From: Pseudomonas putida
GTDB taxonomy: Bacteria > Pseudomonadota > Gammaproteobacteria > Pseudomonadales > Pseudomonadaceae
Direction: 5' to 3'
Assembly (NCBI RefSeq): GCF_005080685.1
Contig: NZ_CP039371.1
Span: forward strand, 4,960,001-5,024,000
Length of the DNA stretch: 64,000 bases
Below are positions 43,890-53,095 of this stretch, piece by piece (position 1 is the first letter of the stretch; each line of letters begins with the position of its first letter). Made by a program: the position numbers and the translations under genes. The notes under the pieces were generated by a model. That model saw nothing but the letters and a program-made list of their open reading frames with translations. It did not search any database and was not told the origin of the DNA.

Positions 43890-45853
43890 AACGGCCACGC
43901 CTCCTCAATAGCCAACCAGTGTTGCTCGAAGCCGCCGTGTTCGACGGCTACGACATGGGCATCCTCATGCCCTACATTGAAGGCGCAAACAAGGTCATGT
44001 TCGCACGGAGCGGGTTCTTCATTCGCCGCAGTGATCACCCGCTCTGCCGCTACTGGCGCGTGCCCAAGGCCAAGCTCATCGACGAGCTGGACCTGGTATA
44101 CCACCAGCTGATCAAGCTGGCCGGTGGCAAGGTCACTGAGTCATGGCAGGCATTCCGCCAGAAGATCGAGAGCGCGCTGGCCAACCCACGCCGGGACGCT
44201 TTCATCTCTGGAATGCTACTGCGAATTGCCCCACTCGCCGACGGCGGTGTGCTGCTGTCCGGAGATTATCATCCTGGAGTAGTTGCAGTGGCCCGCCGGA
44301 TGCGGGGAGTGTTCCTGGGCAAATCCAGCTCGTGGCGAGTCAACGCCACCACCGAGATCCTGCGCAGCAACCTGGTGCTGGAGCTCGGTCTTGTGGAGGA
44401 GCAGTTCGAGATCCTGGACGTTGTACAGGAGCTCCTGGGCGATGGATCTGTGGTTCCAGCAGCAGACATCCCACGCATCAGCCTGGGCGGTGCTCCTCAG
44501 GAACCCTCGACAGCCACCAGCGGTGGGGAGAGCTCCAACGACATCTACCTCGCTGCCGTCTCGCCGATCGAACGCACCGAGTTCTCGGATGCCACGATCG
44601 CCCAGGCCCTGGTTGGCTACTCCCTCCTCGATCACCAGCCTGCTGGCATTGCCCACCTGCTCCAGCGCACCAGCGCACTGCTGGCTGACGATATGGGCCT
44701 CGGCAAGACGCGCCAGGCCATCATCGCGGCGCATATCAGTGCAGCCGGGCGCCCGATCCTGGTGGTTACCCTGTCCTCGTTGCTGATCAACTGGCAGCGC
44801 GAAATCCTAGCGGTCTACCCCGACGCGACAGTCGCTGTGCAGAAGCACGACCCGCTGGTCCAATGGATGCTGATCAACTACGAGCGCCTCGGCGACTACG
44901 TGCTGCTTGCTGAGCATTACCACGTTCTAGTGGTCGACGAGGCGCACCAGTTGAAGGAACCGACTGCCGAGCGTACACGTCATGGCTTCGATATCGCAGC
45001 CAAAGTGCCGAATCGCTATCTGCTGACAGGCACGCCTGTCCTCAATCGCGAGACGGAGCTGCACACCCTGCTACGTCTATCGGGGCACCCGGTAGGCCAG
45101 TTGCCCCTCAGCGATTTCTGCGAACGCTTTGCCGGCAGCCCAGAGTTCCGGCAAAACCTCCGCGCAGAACTCGGCGACTGGATGCTTCGCCGGCGTAAAG
45201 ATGTCCTGCCCGGGCTCAAGGGAAAACACCGGCAGCTGCTGCCTGTGGCGATGGGGGTGGAGGAACGGAAGAAGTACGACAGCATTCGCCTCGAGGACAG
45301 GCCCATCTTTGCCAGGCTGGGCGCGCTTCGCCATTACCTGGAACAGGTGAAGGTCAGAGTCGCTATGGATCTGCTGGGCGAGCTGGACCCCGAAGACAAG
45401 GTCATCCTGTTCTGCGAGTTTAAACCTACCGTCGCGCGCCTCAAGGAGCTGTGCGATGCAGCCGGTATCGGAAACGTCACCCTGGTCGGCAGTGACTCGC
45501 TCACCAAGCGCCAGAAGGCGATCGACAAGTTCCAGAGCGATCCCGACTGCAGGGTTTTCATCTGCACCACCCAAGCCGCCGGTACCGGGAACAACCTCAC
45601 CGCCGCCAACTACGTGTTCTTCCTGGGTTTGCCTTGGACACCAGGGCAACAGGACCAAGCCGAAGACCGGGCTTATCGGAATGGTCAGCTCCGAACCGTG
45701 ATTGTGAAGATCCCTCTTGTCGAGAACAGTATCGATCAGCAGCTGTGGCAGATGCTCTTAGCGAAGCGTCAGGTCAGCTTGGAGCTCATTGAGCCAGAAG
45801 AGCAGCAGGACGCACTGGCCAAGGCCATGCTCGCCGCGACCATCAACCAGTAG
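43886..45853 (+). CDS. SNF2-family DEAD/DEAH helicase
   Basis: 655 residues if it starts at TTG 43886 (ATTGA overlap with the previous stop). ATG 43823 would add 21 residues of low-quality sequence. N-terminal extension to about 220, then motif I ADDMGLGKTRQA, motif II VVDEAHQLKE, motif III TGTPVLNR, and the C-terminal RecA domain with VILFCEF, TTQAAGTGNNLT and QDQAEDRAYRNGQ (motif VI region). It is an ATP-driven translocase acting on DNA-protein complexes. Its role in the ICE is unknown. Confidence 0.88.
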   Translation: MKRPRLLNSQPVLLEAAVFDGYDMGILMPYIEGANKVMFARSGFFIRRSDHPLCRYWRVPKAKLIDELDLVYHQLIKLAGGKVTESWQAFRQKIESALANPRRDAFISGMLLRIAPLADGGVLLSGDYHPGVVAVARRMRGVFLGKSSSWRVNATTEILRSNLVLELGLVEEQFEILDVVQELLGDGSVVPAADIPRISLGGAPQEPSTATSGGESSNDIYLAAVSPIERTEFSDATIAQALVGYSLLDHQPAGIAHLLQRTSALLADDMGLGKTRQAIIAAHISAAGRPILVVTLSSLLINWQREILAVYPDATVAVQKHDPLVQWMLINYERLGDYVLLAEHYHVLVVDEAHQLKEPTAERTRHGFDIAAKVPNRYLLTGTPVLNRETELHTLLRLSGHPVGQLPLSDFCERFAGSPEFRQNLRAELGDWMLRRRKDVLPGLKGKHRQLLPVAMGVEERKKYDSIRLEDRPIFARLGALRHYLEQVKVRVAMDLLGELDPEDKVILFCEFKPTVARLKELCDAAGIGNVTLVGSDSLTKRQKAIDKFQSDPDCRVFICTTQAAGTGNNLTAANYVFFLGLPWTPGQQDQAEDRAYRNGQLRTVIVKIPLVENSIDQQLWQMLLAKRQVSLELIEPEEQQDALAKAMLAATINQ

Positions 45854-45967
45854 CTTCAGGGTGATCAGACCTCCATACCTTCCTGTGCCATGGAAAGCCG
45901 AACTCCATCTAGAGCATCCGTTTTGTATTATCATCGTGCCAGCATTGGATGATTCAACGGAACGGAC

Positions 45968-46174
45968 ATGAAAAAACACGCAATGAAGCGGGATATCCGC
46001 ATAATCTCGTTAGATAAAGTCAAGCTCGACCAAGAGAACGTACGTTTCGGTAACGACGTAGCTCAGAACCAGCGTGAAGCGATCAAGCTCATGCTAGCGG
46101 ACCCTTCGGGTAGCTTCGTGAAACTTTGTCACCGCATATTCTTCACGCCACTCGCGAAGAGAGTCTGGCTCTGA
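45968..46174 (+). pseudogene. ParB-like N-terminal fragment
   Basis: 68 residues. DIRIISLDKVKLDQENVRFGNDVAQNQREAIKLMLADP resembles the start of ParB/sulfiredoxin-type nuclease-domain proteins of defence and mobile loci. The family continues for several hundred residues, but here the frame leaves the pattern after about residue 55 and stops. It has a good RBS (GGAACGGAC). Probably the remnant of a deleted cargo gene. Confidence 0.5.
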
Positions 46175-46252
46175 ACAACACTGTTATCCGCTGAATATTG
46201 TCCATCTTCTCGGTCGCCTGATCCAAAGATACCTCGCGGTCATTAATGCCCC

Positions 46253-46939
46253 TCACGGACGATAGCCAGTGGGTTTACTTGGGAGGTTGATTAGGAACCG
46301 TGCGATCTCCCAAGCCCACCCGAACTCCGCGTAGATCGGTGAGCCAAGCTTCTCGCCAGTTCTTTGGCAGATCCAGAGCTCCCCATCAAAACGTACTCCC
46401 TTGATGATCTCCGTAACGTCATAAACGTCATCAGGTAGCAGCTCTCCTTCCCCGCCGAGAATACCTTGGGCAATTGAATGATTGCCGCCGTTGACCCAAA
46501 CTATGTTCATGGGCCGCATCAGGGTTACGCTGTGGTTTTTGTCCTGCATGAACTCACCGCTCTTCCGTCCCTTACCGATCATGCCGAGGCTGTTAAGGAT
46601 ACTGCTCTCCGACCATAAAGTCGGGATCACCATGTCGCTGGCCAGACTAATCACTGAACATTCGTCCACCGGGCAGCGGCAGTGTTTGAGAAGAAATCCG
46701 GCCCATGTTCCACATTCAGCATCACCATCCCAAAGGCCACCTAGCGAACTCATCCAATGCAGAGCGTGAGGGCCGTGATGGCGAGGCCGGAGCAATGCTT
46801 CACGCATATGGATGGACTGAACGGGTCGGAGAACAATTTTAATGAGGTCTTCCAAGCCGGCTCGATTGTTCGCAGCCTCCAGACAGGTCGCCCATCTCAT
46901 CAGGTTCTCGAACGCCGCGACTCTACTGTCGCGCATCAC
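46253..46939 (-). CDS. DUF6710-like protein
   Basis: 228 residues. MRDSRVAAFENLMRWATCLEAANNRAGLEDLIKIVL at the N terminus and NHSVTLMRPMNIVWVNGGNHSIAQGILGGEGEL in the middle recall DUF6710 proteins of unknown function seen on mobile elements. Soluble, no membrane segment. It lies in the cargo pocket between the helicase and the pilus operon, opposite in strand to the ICE core. Confidence 0.5.
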   Translation of the reverse strand: MMRDSRVAAFENLMRWATCLEAANNRAGLEDLIKIVLRPVQSIHMREALLRPRHHGPHALHWMSSLGGLWDGDAECGTWAGFLLKHCRCPVDECSVISLASDMVIPTLWSESSILNSLGMIGKGRKSGEFMQDKNHSVTLMRPMNIVWVNGGNHSIAQGILGGEGELLPDDVYDVTEIIKGVRFDGELWICQRTGEKLGSPIYAEFGWAWEIARFLINLPSKPTGYRP

Positions 46940-47155
46940 TACCTCCGCTTTCTTTCTCTAGATGGATGGCCCCGGTTTTTCCCCGAGGGGTAGAAATTCA
47001 GCTAATCAACCGCATTCGGCATCGCACGCGGAGAGTTCTAGTCCTCGCCGAACTACCTTTCTTGCCGCACCAGCGAACAACTTCATGCTTTGAGACGCTT
47101 GTGAGGACAATGACTCCCCCTCTGCAGGGAGGCTAGCCAAAGGCGTCGTAGCTCG

Positions 47156-48058
47156 CTAGAGCAGATGACGAACAGGAGCACTGGACATAGGTGATTGCAA
47201 TTTAGACGCGGCTAAGTTCATGCGACGCTGTCGTTTTTTATAAACATTAAAAAATCTCGCATTATCCAGAAAAATAGTTTTCGTGTAAATATCAGACACC
47301 GTCTCGCCCACTCCTTCTGGAAGAACCTCCACGATGCGCATAATCATGGACTCTGAACCACCTTTCAACGTCGATGCTGCATGCCCTTCAAACTGTAGTC
47401 TCAAATTCCCTCGATGACCCTGCCTCCTCTTTATGAAGCGACCGAATCGTTGGTTGTACACATAAAAACTTGTACAACGCTTATCAATGGCAGAAGCAAT
47501 ACGTTCATCAACGCCACAGCCAAAGATATCTTGGGGCTGGGTGAGGTAGGCGAAGGCATACGGTAGGTTATAGATATTGATTGCCGCGTATTCGTAGACT
47601 TTGTTGCTGGAAAAATTGTCAAGCATCTTTCCTAGCAGCTCATCTGACAGTTTCAGCCCGGTGTCCGCCTCTATAAAGCTCACTACTAAATCAAAAGCCT
47701 CGACCATGGCCCGCTTAACTTCATTAGTTATAACTTTTCCTACCAAGGAGCGGCGATCGCTTTCATCAAGACTTGCACGACTTGCTAACGGGCAATCCAG
47801 ATAACTAGCCTCATTATACTCTCCAACACCCCGAACAGAATTCTTATAATGCTTCGCATAAAAGCATGCCCCGTGAGTTTCCGTTGCGGGGTTGCTGACG
47901 ATCAAAATCGGGTTTTGGCATCCAGGGCAAACGGCAAATTCTTTGACCTTACCCCCTATTTGTTGAAAGTAAGGAGCCCCTCTGTGTGTCTTAGAGCGGT
48001 AATTATCAAGTGTGAGCGCTATCGGCTCTCTCGGTTTATCCAACAATGCGAAAACATT
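47156..48058 (-). CDS. Cargo protein with N-terminal zinc knuckle, unknown
   Basis: About 300 residues starting MNVFALLDKPREPIALTLDN. A CxxC-containing N-terminal part (FAVCPGCQNPILIVSN...HGACFYAKHY, then DCPLAS) may bind zinc. The rest is helical, with basic KKRQRRM at the end. Its GC content is distinctly lower than that of the ICE core genes. No family recognised. It may belong with the DUF6710-like gene downstream. Confidence 0.5.
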   Translation of the reverse strand, partial: NVFALLDKPREPIALTLDNYRSKTHRGAPYFQQIGGKVKEFAVCPGCQNPILIVSNPATETHGACFYAKHYKNSVRGVGEYNEASYLDCPLASRASLDESDRRSLVGKVITNEVKRAMVEAFDLVVSFIEADTGLKLSDELLGKMLDNFSSNKVYEYAAINIYNLPYAFAYLTQPQDIFGCGVDERIASAIDKRCTSFYVYNQRFGRFIKRRQGHRGNLRLQFEGHAASTLKGGSESMIMRIVEVLPEGVGETVSDIYTKTIFLDNARFFNVYKKRQRRMNLAASKLQSPMSSAPVRHLL

Positions 48059-48229
48059 CATACCTGCCACCGTTTTTCATCTTCTGATTCAACAGCGCTG
48101 CATACCTGCCAGGCGTCAGTTTGACATCATGAGACTACTACAAAAATTCTCGGCGGGTCAGTTATCCATTTTCTGCGGCGCCAAACACCGCTACCTGACA
48201 CCGTGTCCTCCATCACTATAGGGGGCCTC

Positions 48230-49372
48230 ATGATCAGGCAGTTGACCACTCTTTCGCTCGCCGCGCTTGTTGCTAGTTGTGCGATTCAGAAGGCTGAACA
48301 GCCGCCGAAGCCGGCGTTCGATAGCAGCCGCAATCCCGAATGGCTGTCTCCGGACATCTACCCGAACGGAGCTAGTCCGGAGAAGGAACCGGTCGTTCGG
48401 TATGGCCGCTACACCTTGGTGAGCACCCAACCCGACGCGAGCCAGCGCGACCTGATGGCACAGATCATCGATGTGACCATCCCATCGAGCATGAACCCCA
48501 GCGTTCGGGACGCAATGCTCTATGTGATCGACCGTTCAGGTTATGCCCTCTGCCCGCCCAGTTCGCAGCATGTCAACATCCTGTACACCCGACCTCTGCC
48601 CGCAGCCCAGTACAAGCTCGGTCCAATGACTCTGCGCAACACCCTGCAGGTCCTCGCCGGCCCGGCCTGGCAGGTGAAAGTCGATGAGGTCAACCGTCAG
48701 GTGTGCTTCGTCCTTCGCCCAGGCTACCAATTGCCAACCCCATCGGCGCCGACGGGCCAGCTCTACGTCGACAACATACAGTCTCCTACCACCAGCTCCG
48801 CCGCCCCGGCCTCGCCGCCAGGCGTTGTCGTCGCCGCTGTTCCTGCTCCTGCCCCCATCACCACAACAACCTCCACTGTCGCAGTGACTGCGCCAGTGGC
48901 TCCCGTGCTCCCCCCAGTGGCACCCGCCAAGGATGGCTCTATCACGACTGCGACGATAACCGCCGCGGCTAATCCTTCGACGCCTGCATCCCCAGCATCG
49001 ACAGCGCCGACCAATTTGGCAGCCTCCAGGCCTGCGGCTGCCGTCACCAGTACCGCAGTGGTCGCCACGGCCATCGAAGTCAAACCAGCTCAGCCATCCC
49101 GGCCGCTGCCCCAGGTATGGACGGCCGAAGTTGGATCAACCCTGCGCCAGAGCATCGAGGGCTGGGCCAAGAAGGCCAGCCCGAATTGGACGGTGATTTG
49201 GAGCCAAGACGACCTGGACTACCCGATTGAAGCTCCCCTGCGCTTCGAAGGCTCCTTCCAGGACGCCATCAAAGAGCTGTTCCCGCTTTACGACAACGCT
49301 CCCCGCTCTTTCGTCGTCGATGGCAGCGATGCGCAGCGTGTGTTGCACGTTGATGAGAGGAAGAAGAAATGA
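48230..49372 (+). CDS. pilL: Conjugative pilus lipoprotein PilL
   Basis: 380 residues. Lipoprotein signal MIRQLTTLSLAALVASC (lipidated Cys17). An N-terminal domain follows, with VTIPSSMNPSVRDAMLYVIDRSGYAL and TLRNTLQVLAGPAWQVKVDEVNRQVCF, which is the PFGI-1 PilL pattern. A long Pro/Ala/Thr linker leads to a C-terminal TcpQ-like domain (VGSTLRQSIEGWAKKASPNWTVIW). Together these suggest a secretin-assisting role in thin-pilus assembly. First gene of the pil operon, ATGA overlap with pilN. GGGGG precedes the ATG. Confidence 0.9.
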   Translation: MIRQLTTLSLAALVASCAIQKAEQPPKPAFDSSRNPEWLSPDIYPNGASPEKEPVVRYGRYTLVSTQPDASQRDLMAQIIDVTIPSSMNPSVRDAMLYVIDRSGYALCPPSSQHVNILYTRPLPAAQYKLGPMTLRNTLQVLAGPAWQVKVDEVNRQVCFVLRPGYQLPTPSAPTGQLYVDNIQSPTTSSAAPASPPGVVVAAVPAPAPITTTTSTVAVTAPVAPVLPPVAPAKDGSITTATITAAANPSTPASPASTAPTNLAASRPAAAVTSTAVVATAIEVKPAQPSRPLPQVWTAEVGSTLRQSIEGWAKKASPNWTVIWSQDDLDYPIEAPLRFEGSFQDAIKELFPLYDNAPRSFVVDGSDAQRVLHVDERKKK

Positions 49373-51192
49373 CCGTATCCCCCTGGGTTCGCTGGGCACT
49401 TACCCCCCTGACGGTCGCCATATTGGCGGGCTGCGCGGTACAGCGCGTGAACGAGTCCTTTGATCGAGCAGACACACAAGGTCGCACTGCCGGGCAATAC
49501 AACAAGTACCTGCAGAACCAGCAACCCCTGCAAGCACGTGACACGGTGGTATTCAGCAACAAGCCTTGGGTATCGACTCAACCGCTTGTGAGCAAACGTG
49601 GTCTGCCCTTCTCGTTGGACCAGGCCATTGCATATCGGCCTGCCGGTGCTGTGTCCATCAGCGAAGTGGCCCAGTACATCACCAAGCAAACCGGCATGCC
49701 TGTGATTGTGGCCCCGGACGCCGTAAATCCGACCATTCTCTCCACTGGACGTACAGCTGGTAACGGCACTCAGCAACCCACCCCCAACCCCGACAGCCTG
49801 GCCGGGCTTATGCCCAACGGTGTCATGGGCGCTTCGCCTAACGCCACGAGTGCTTTCGACTTAGGCTTAGGGTCCACCGGTTTGGTCACTGGCCTCGAGT
49901 TCTCAGGGCGGGTATCCGGACTGCTCAACCAGACCACCTCGCAGCTCGGCCTCTCCTGGCATTTCGACCCGCAACTCCAAGGTGCCCGAATTACCTACTT
50001 CGATACACGCACGTTCGACGTATGGACCTTCGGGGATGAGCTGGAGATCGAGAGCACCGTCAAATCGGGTCTTTTGACATCCACAGGTAGCGGTGAGTCG
50101 GGTTCATCGTCCTCCTCCTCAGGCGCTACCGGTGAGTCCGGCAGTAACCAAAGCACGAAGTCCACCTACAAAACTTCACTGATGAGCGACATCGAGAATG
50201 ATGTCAAAGCCATGCTCAGCGTGCAGCCTCCAGGTCGTGCGACCCTTTCGCGCTCTACCGGCACTCTCACTGTGACTGATCGCCCGGAGGTATTGAACCG
50301 TATCTCGGCGTACCTCAAAACCACCAACCGAAGCATCACCCGGCAGGTGTTGTTCAACGTCAAGGTGTATGAGGTCACGTTCAACGACCGAGACCAGACC
50401 GCAGTCAACTGGAGTGCCGTTTACAAGTCCATCTCTGGGAACTGGGGTTTCGGCTTGAGCAACACGGTAGCCGGGATCAGCACCGACGCGGTGTCGGCCA
50501 CTGGCAGCATCATCGACACCTCCAGCTCTCCATGGGCAGGCTCGAAAGCTGTACTCCAGGCCCTCTCCGAACAGGGCCGTGTCGCCGAAGTGCGAACCCC
50601 GTCCATCACCACGTTGAACCTGCAGCCAGCTCCTATCCAGATCGGCAATGTAACTGGCTACGTCGCCTCTAGCTCGACCACCTCGACCGCCTCGGTGGGC
50701 ACCAGCAGCAGCCTGCAACCGGCGACCATCACCAGCGGATTCAACATGATGCTGCTGCCGAAACTCCTGGATAAAGAAAACATGCTGCTCATGATCACGC
50801 TCAGCATCAGCAGCAAGCCGACGTTCCAGACCTTCACCAGCAACGATTCCAGCGTCCAAACTCCGGACTACGACACCAAGAACGTCGCGCCCAAAGTTCA
50901 ACTGAAAAGTGGCCAAACGCTCGTCATCACCGGCTTCGATGAGGACAGCGAGAACGCCAAAAAAAGTGGTGTGGGCAGTGCCAGCTTCTTCGGCTTGGGT
51001 GGTGGTCGAACCCGCGCCACTACGCATAGCGCTATGGTGGTCCTAGTCACGCCAATTGTGCTGCCCGACAGCTTGGGTAGCTTGAATTCACAGCCGTTCA
51101 ACTTCAGCGCTGAAAGCCTCGCCGCTAACCAAGATTACCGAAGCTCGCCCTTGGCCTGCCGGCCGCCACTGCTCGCTTGTGAGACCTTATAA
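49369..51192 (+). CDS. pilN: PilN secretin lipoprotein of the type IVB pilus
   Basis: 607 residues. Lipobox ILAGC (Cys23) puts it in the outer membrane. An N-domain follows (ISEVAQYITKQTGMPVIV), then a serine/glycine-rich loop at about 240-265. The secretin domain comes last, with RTPSITTLNLQPAPIQIGNVTGYV and FNMMLLPKLLDKENMLLMITLSI. It forms the gated ring through which the thin pilus leaves the cell. Overlaps pilL by four bases. Confidence 0.93.
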   Translation: MTVSPWVRWALTPLTVAILAGCAVQRVNESFDRADTQGRTAGQYNKYLQNQQPLQARDTVVFSNKPWVSTQPLVSKRGLPFSLDQAIAYRPAGAVSISEVAQYITKQTGMPVIVAPDAVNPTILSTGRTAGNGTQQPTPNPDSLAGLMPNGVMGASPNATSAFDLGLGSTGLVTGLEFSGRVSGLLNQTTSQLGLSWHFDPQLQGARITYFDTRTFDVWTFGDELEIESTVKSGLLTSTGSGESGSSSSSSGATGESGSNQSTKSTYKTSLMSDIENDVKAMLSVQPPGRATLSRSTGTLTVTDRPEVLNRISAYLKTTNRSITRQVLFNVKVYEVTFNDRDQTAVNWSAVYKSISGNWGFGLSNTVAGISTDAVSATGSIIDTSSSPWAGSKAVLQALSEQGRVAEVRTPSITTLNLQPAPIQIGNVTGYVASSSTTSTASVGTSSSLQPATITSGFNMMLLPKLLDKENMLLMITLSISSKPTFQTFTSNDSSVQTPDYDTKNVAPKVQLKSGQTLVITGFDEDSENAKKSGVGSASFFGLGGGRTRATTHSAMVVLVTPIVLPDSLGSLNSQPFNFSAESLAANQDYRSSPLACRPPLLACETL

Positions 51193-52533
51193 GTGAGCGG
51201 CGCAATGAACAATGAGGCCCCAAAGGCTCCAGAGTCTCGCGTTAAGGCCCTCAAGTACCACGGGCGGACTTTCGTGACCGGTATGCGTTGGGTGCCTCTG
51301 GGATCCGTTCCGAACTACATGAAGGAAGCCCGAAAGTACGGCCAGGAACAGAACCTGGACATCGTGGCTATCCGGCGGACCAGCAGCCTTATCCAAGCAG
51401 GGTTTGTTTCTCGCACTGCCGGGGTCAACAAGGGGATGTACTCGCTGGCCGCGACCCTGGCTGGCCAACTAGGTGACTCTTGGATTGCCGCTTGGCGCGT
51501 GAGTCCCGATGAAGATCAGTTTGCAGTTGTAGCCGTTCACAATGGGTCAATTATTCCTGGTTGTGACCGTGTCGGGACCGAACTGGAGGTGCGCAAGCGG
51601 ATCGCTCAGCAGAGAAGCAAGGGCATCAATTTCAGCCACGAATACCTCCCTGCTGAATTCCAGCTCGGTGGTCAGCCTCTCGACATCGAGGAGCTGCTAC
51701 AGCCCTCTCACCTCAAGCGCGACTACCGCCTACGCCCTCTGGTATTTGGGCTTTCCAAAGCCGAACTGGCTCAACTCGCCGTACTAGGACTTTTAATCGC
51801 CGGTAGCGTGATTGGCTGGCTGCTCTGGAAATCTCATACGGAAGAGCTGGATCGCCTGGCGCGTCTGCAAGCGGAGAAACAGCGCCTCGAGGAGCTCGCT
51901 CGCCTACAAGAACAGACCGGTACTGAGCAGCCCATTCAGGCCCTGGAGCACCCGTGGGCAAAACTTCCCTCGGTTGATGCCTTTGTTCGCGCCTGCAGTA
52001 GTGTGGTGTATCGACTGCCATTGGCCATCGAGGGTTGGCCGTTCGTTAATGCCAAATGCAATGGTGAGCAGGTCCTCTCGACCTATCAGCGCACGGGGAA
52101 CAGCACCGCCCTCGAATTCATTTCCGCTGTCACCGACTACTTCCACGAACGGCCAGAGTTTTTTGAGAACGGCAAAAACGTCACCTTGAGGTTCAATATT
52201 TCTGCCCCCGCGACAGGCGATACCCCCCTTCCTGACGCGTATGAAGCGGTGACGGCATTGTCGTCCTGGTTCAATGGTTTCTTGCAGGCCCCCGATCTCA
52301 AGGAAGTCCCTGTTGAGGTCCCGCAGCAGCCCGCGTTGCCCGGCCAACCAGCCCCGCCACCTCCTCCGCCACCAGAGTGGAAGCAATTCGAACTGCGTTA
52401 CAGCAGCGGAATTTTGCCCTTCGACTCCTTTAACGGCGCCCCCACAGAAGGGCTTCGCCTGCAGGAGATCAACACAGAATACAAGGCTGACCATCTGATC
52501 TGGTCCGTCATAGGAGTCCTGTATGCGAAATAA
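51193..52533 (+). CDS. pilO: PilO pilus assembly protein
   Basis: 446 residues from GTG 51193. ATG 51205 is an equally possible start, and neither has a strong SD. An N-terminal cytoplasmic domain (about 1-190) precedes a membrane helix at about 195-212 (LAQLAVLGLLIAGSVIGWLLW). A coiled-coil follows (EELDRLARLQAEKQRLEELARLQEQ), then a periplasmic domain with a polyproline stretch near 395. This layout fits PilO of R64-type pili, an inner-membrane platform component. Overlaps pilP by 11 bases. Confidence 0.85.
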   Translation: MSGAMNNEAPKAPESRVKALKYHGRTFVTGMRWVPLGSVPNYMKEARKYGQEQNLDIVAIRRTSSLIQAGFVSRTAGVNKGMYSLAATLAGQLGDSWIAAWRVSPDEDQFAVVAVHNGSIIPGCDRVGTELEVRKRIAQQRSKGINFSHEYLPAEFQLGGQPLDIEELLQPSHLKRDYRLRPLVFGLSKAELAQLAVLGLLIAGSVIGWLLWKSHTEELDRLARLQAEKQRLEELARLQEQTGTEQPIQALEHPWAKLPSVDAFVRACSSVVYRLPLAIEGWPFVNAKCNGEQVLSTYQRTGNSTALEFISAVTDYFHERPEFFENGKNVTLRFNISAPATGDTPLPDAYEAVTALSSWFNGFLQAPDLKEVPVEVPQQPALPGQPAPPPPPPPEWKQFELRYSSGILPFDSFNGAPTEGLRLQEINTEYKADHLIWSVIGVLYAK

Positions 52534-53086
52534 GCCCCTCTGGCAGCTCTTCACTGCCTTACTGACCCTCTCTGCCTCAATGACTTCGATCACCGCCCAT
52601 GCCGCCGACGAGACGCTCTCAGGTATCAATGTGGGGGAGCTTGGCCGTGTACAAAGCGAAACCATTCTGCTCAAGGCAAAGGCAGAACGTCTCAAAGCAC
52701 TAAGGGAAGCAGAAGGTGGAAGCGACCTCGACAGTTTTCTGCCCTCCACGGGTTTACACCCTGCTCCACAGGTGCCCACCACACTGAGCGAGGCACCACG
52801 ACCAGCCTCCAGGCTTCCTGTCGTAATGGCCATCACCGGTTCCCCCCAGCGATTGCGAGCGAACCTGCTCTACAGCAGCGGATATGAACTCAACGCCGGA
52901 GTGGGCAGTGAGCTCCCTGATGGTTACAGAGTGCACCAGATCACACTGGAGGGCGTGGTGCTGAGTCGTAAAGGTGAACGTTTCCCACTCGGCTTCTCCA
53001 AACGAGCGCCGAGCATCGATTCAGCGACTGGCGCCCAGGCCGGTACCCGGCCCTTCAACCTTTCCGGCCAACTGCCAGGCCAATAA
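52523..53086 (+). CDS. pilP: PilP pilus assembly protein
   Basis: 187 residues. Signal peptide ending SITAHA|ADE. Then a helical VGELGRVQSETILLKAKAERLKALREAEG and a C-terminal beta domain (YELNAGVGSELPDGYRVHQITLEGVVLSRKG), the PilP-type fold that links the inner-membrane complex to the secretin. Mature protein is periplasmic. 9 bp before pilQ, with AAGGAG between them. Confidence 0.87.
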   Translation: MRNKPLWQLFTALLTLSASMTSITAHAADETLSGINVGELGRVQSETILLKAKAERLKALREAEGGSDLDSFLPSTGLHPAPQVPTTLSEAPRPASRLPVVMAITGSPQRLRANLLYSSGYELNAGVGSELPDGYRVHQITLEGVVLSRKGERFPLGFSKRAPSIDSATGAQAGTRPFNLSGQLPGQ

Positions 53087-53095
53087 GGAGCTGAT

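Noticed and set aside
48121..48149. TTGACA as the pil operon promoter
   Set aside because: The -35 is perfect, but no acceptable -10 follows at 16-18 bp, so I do not annotate it.
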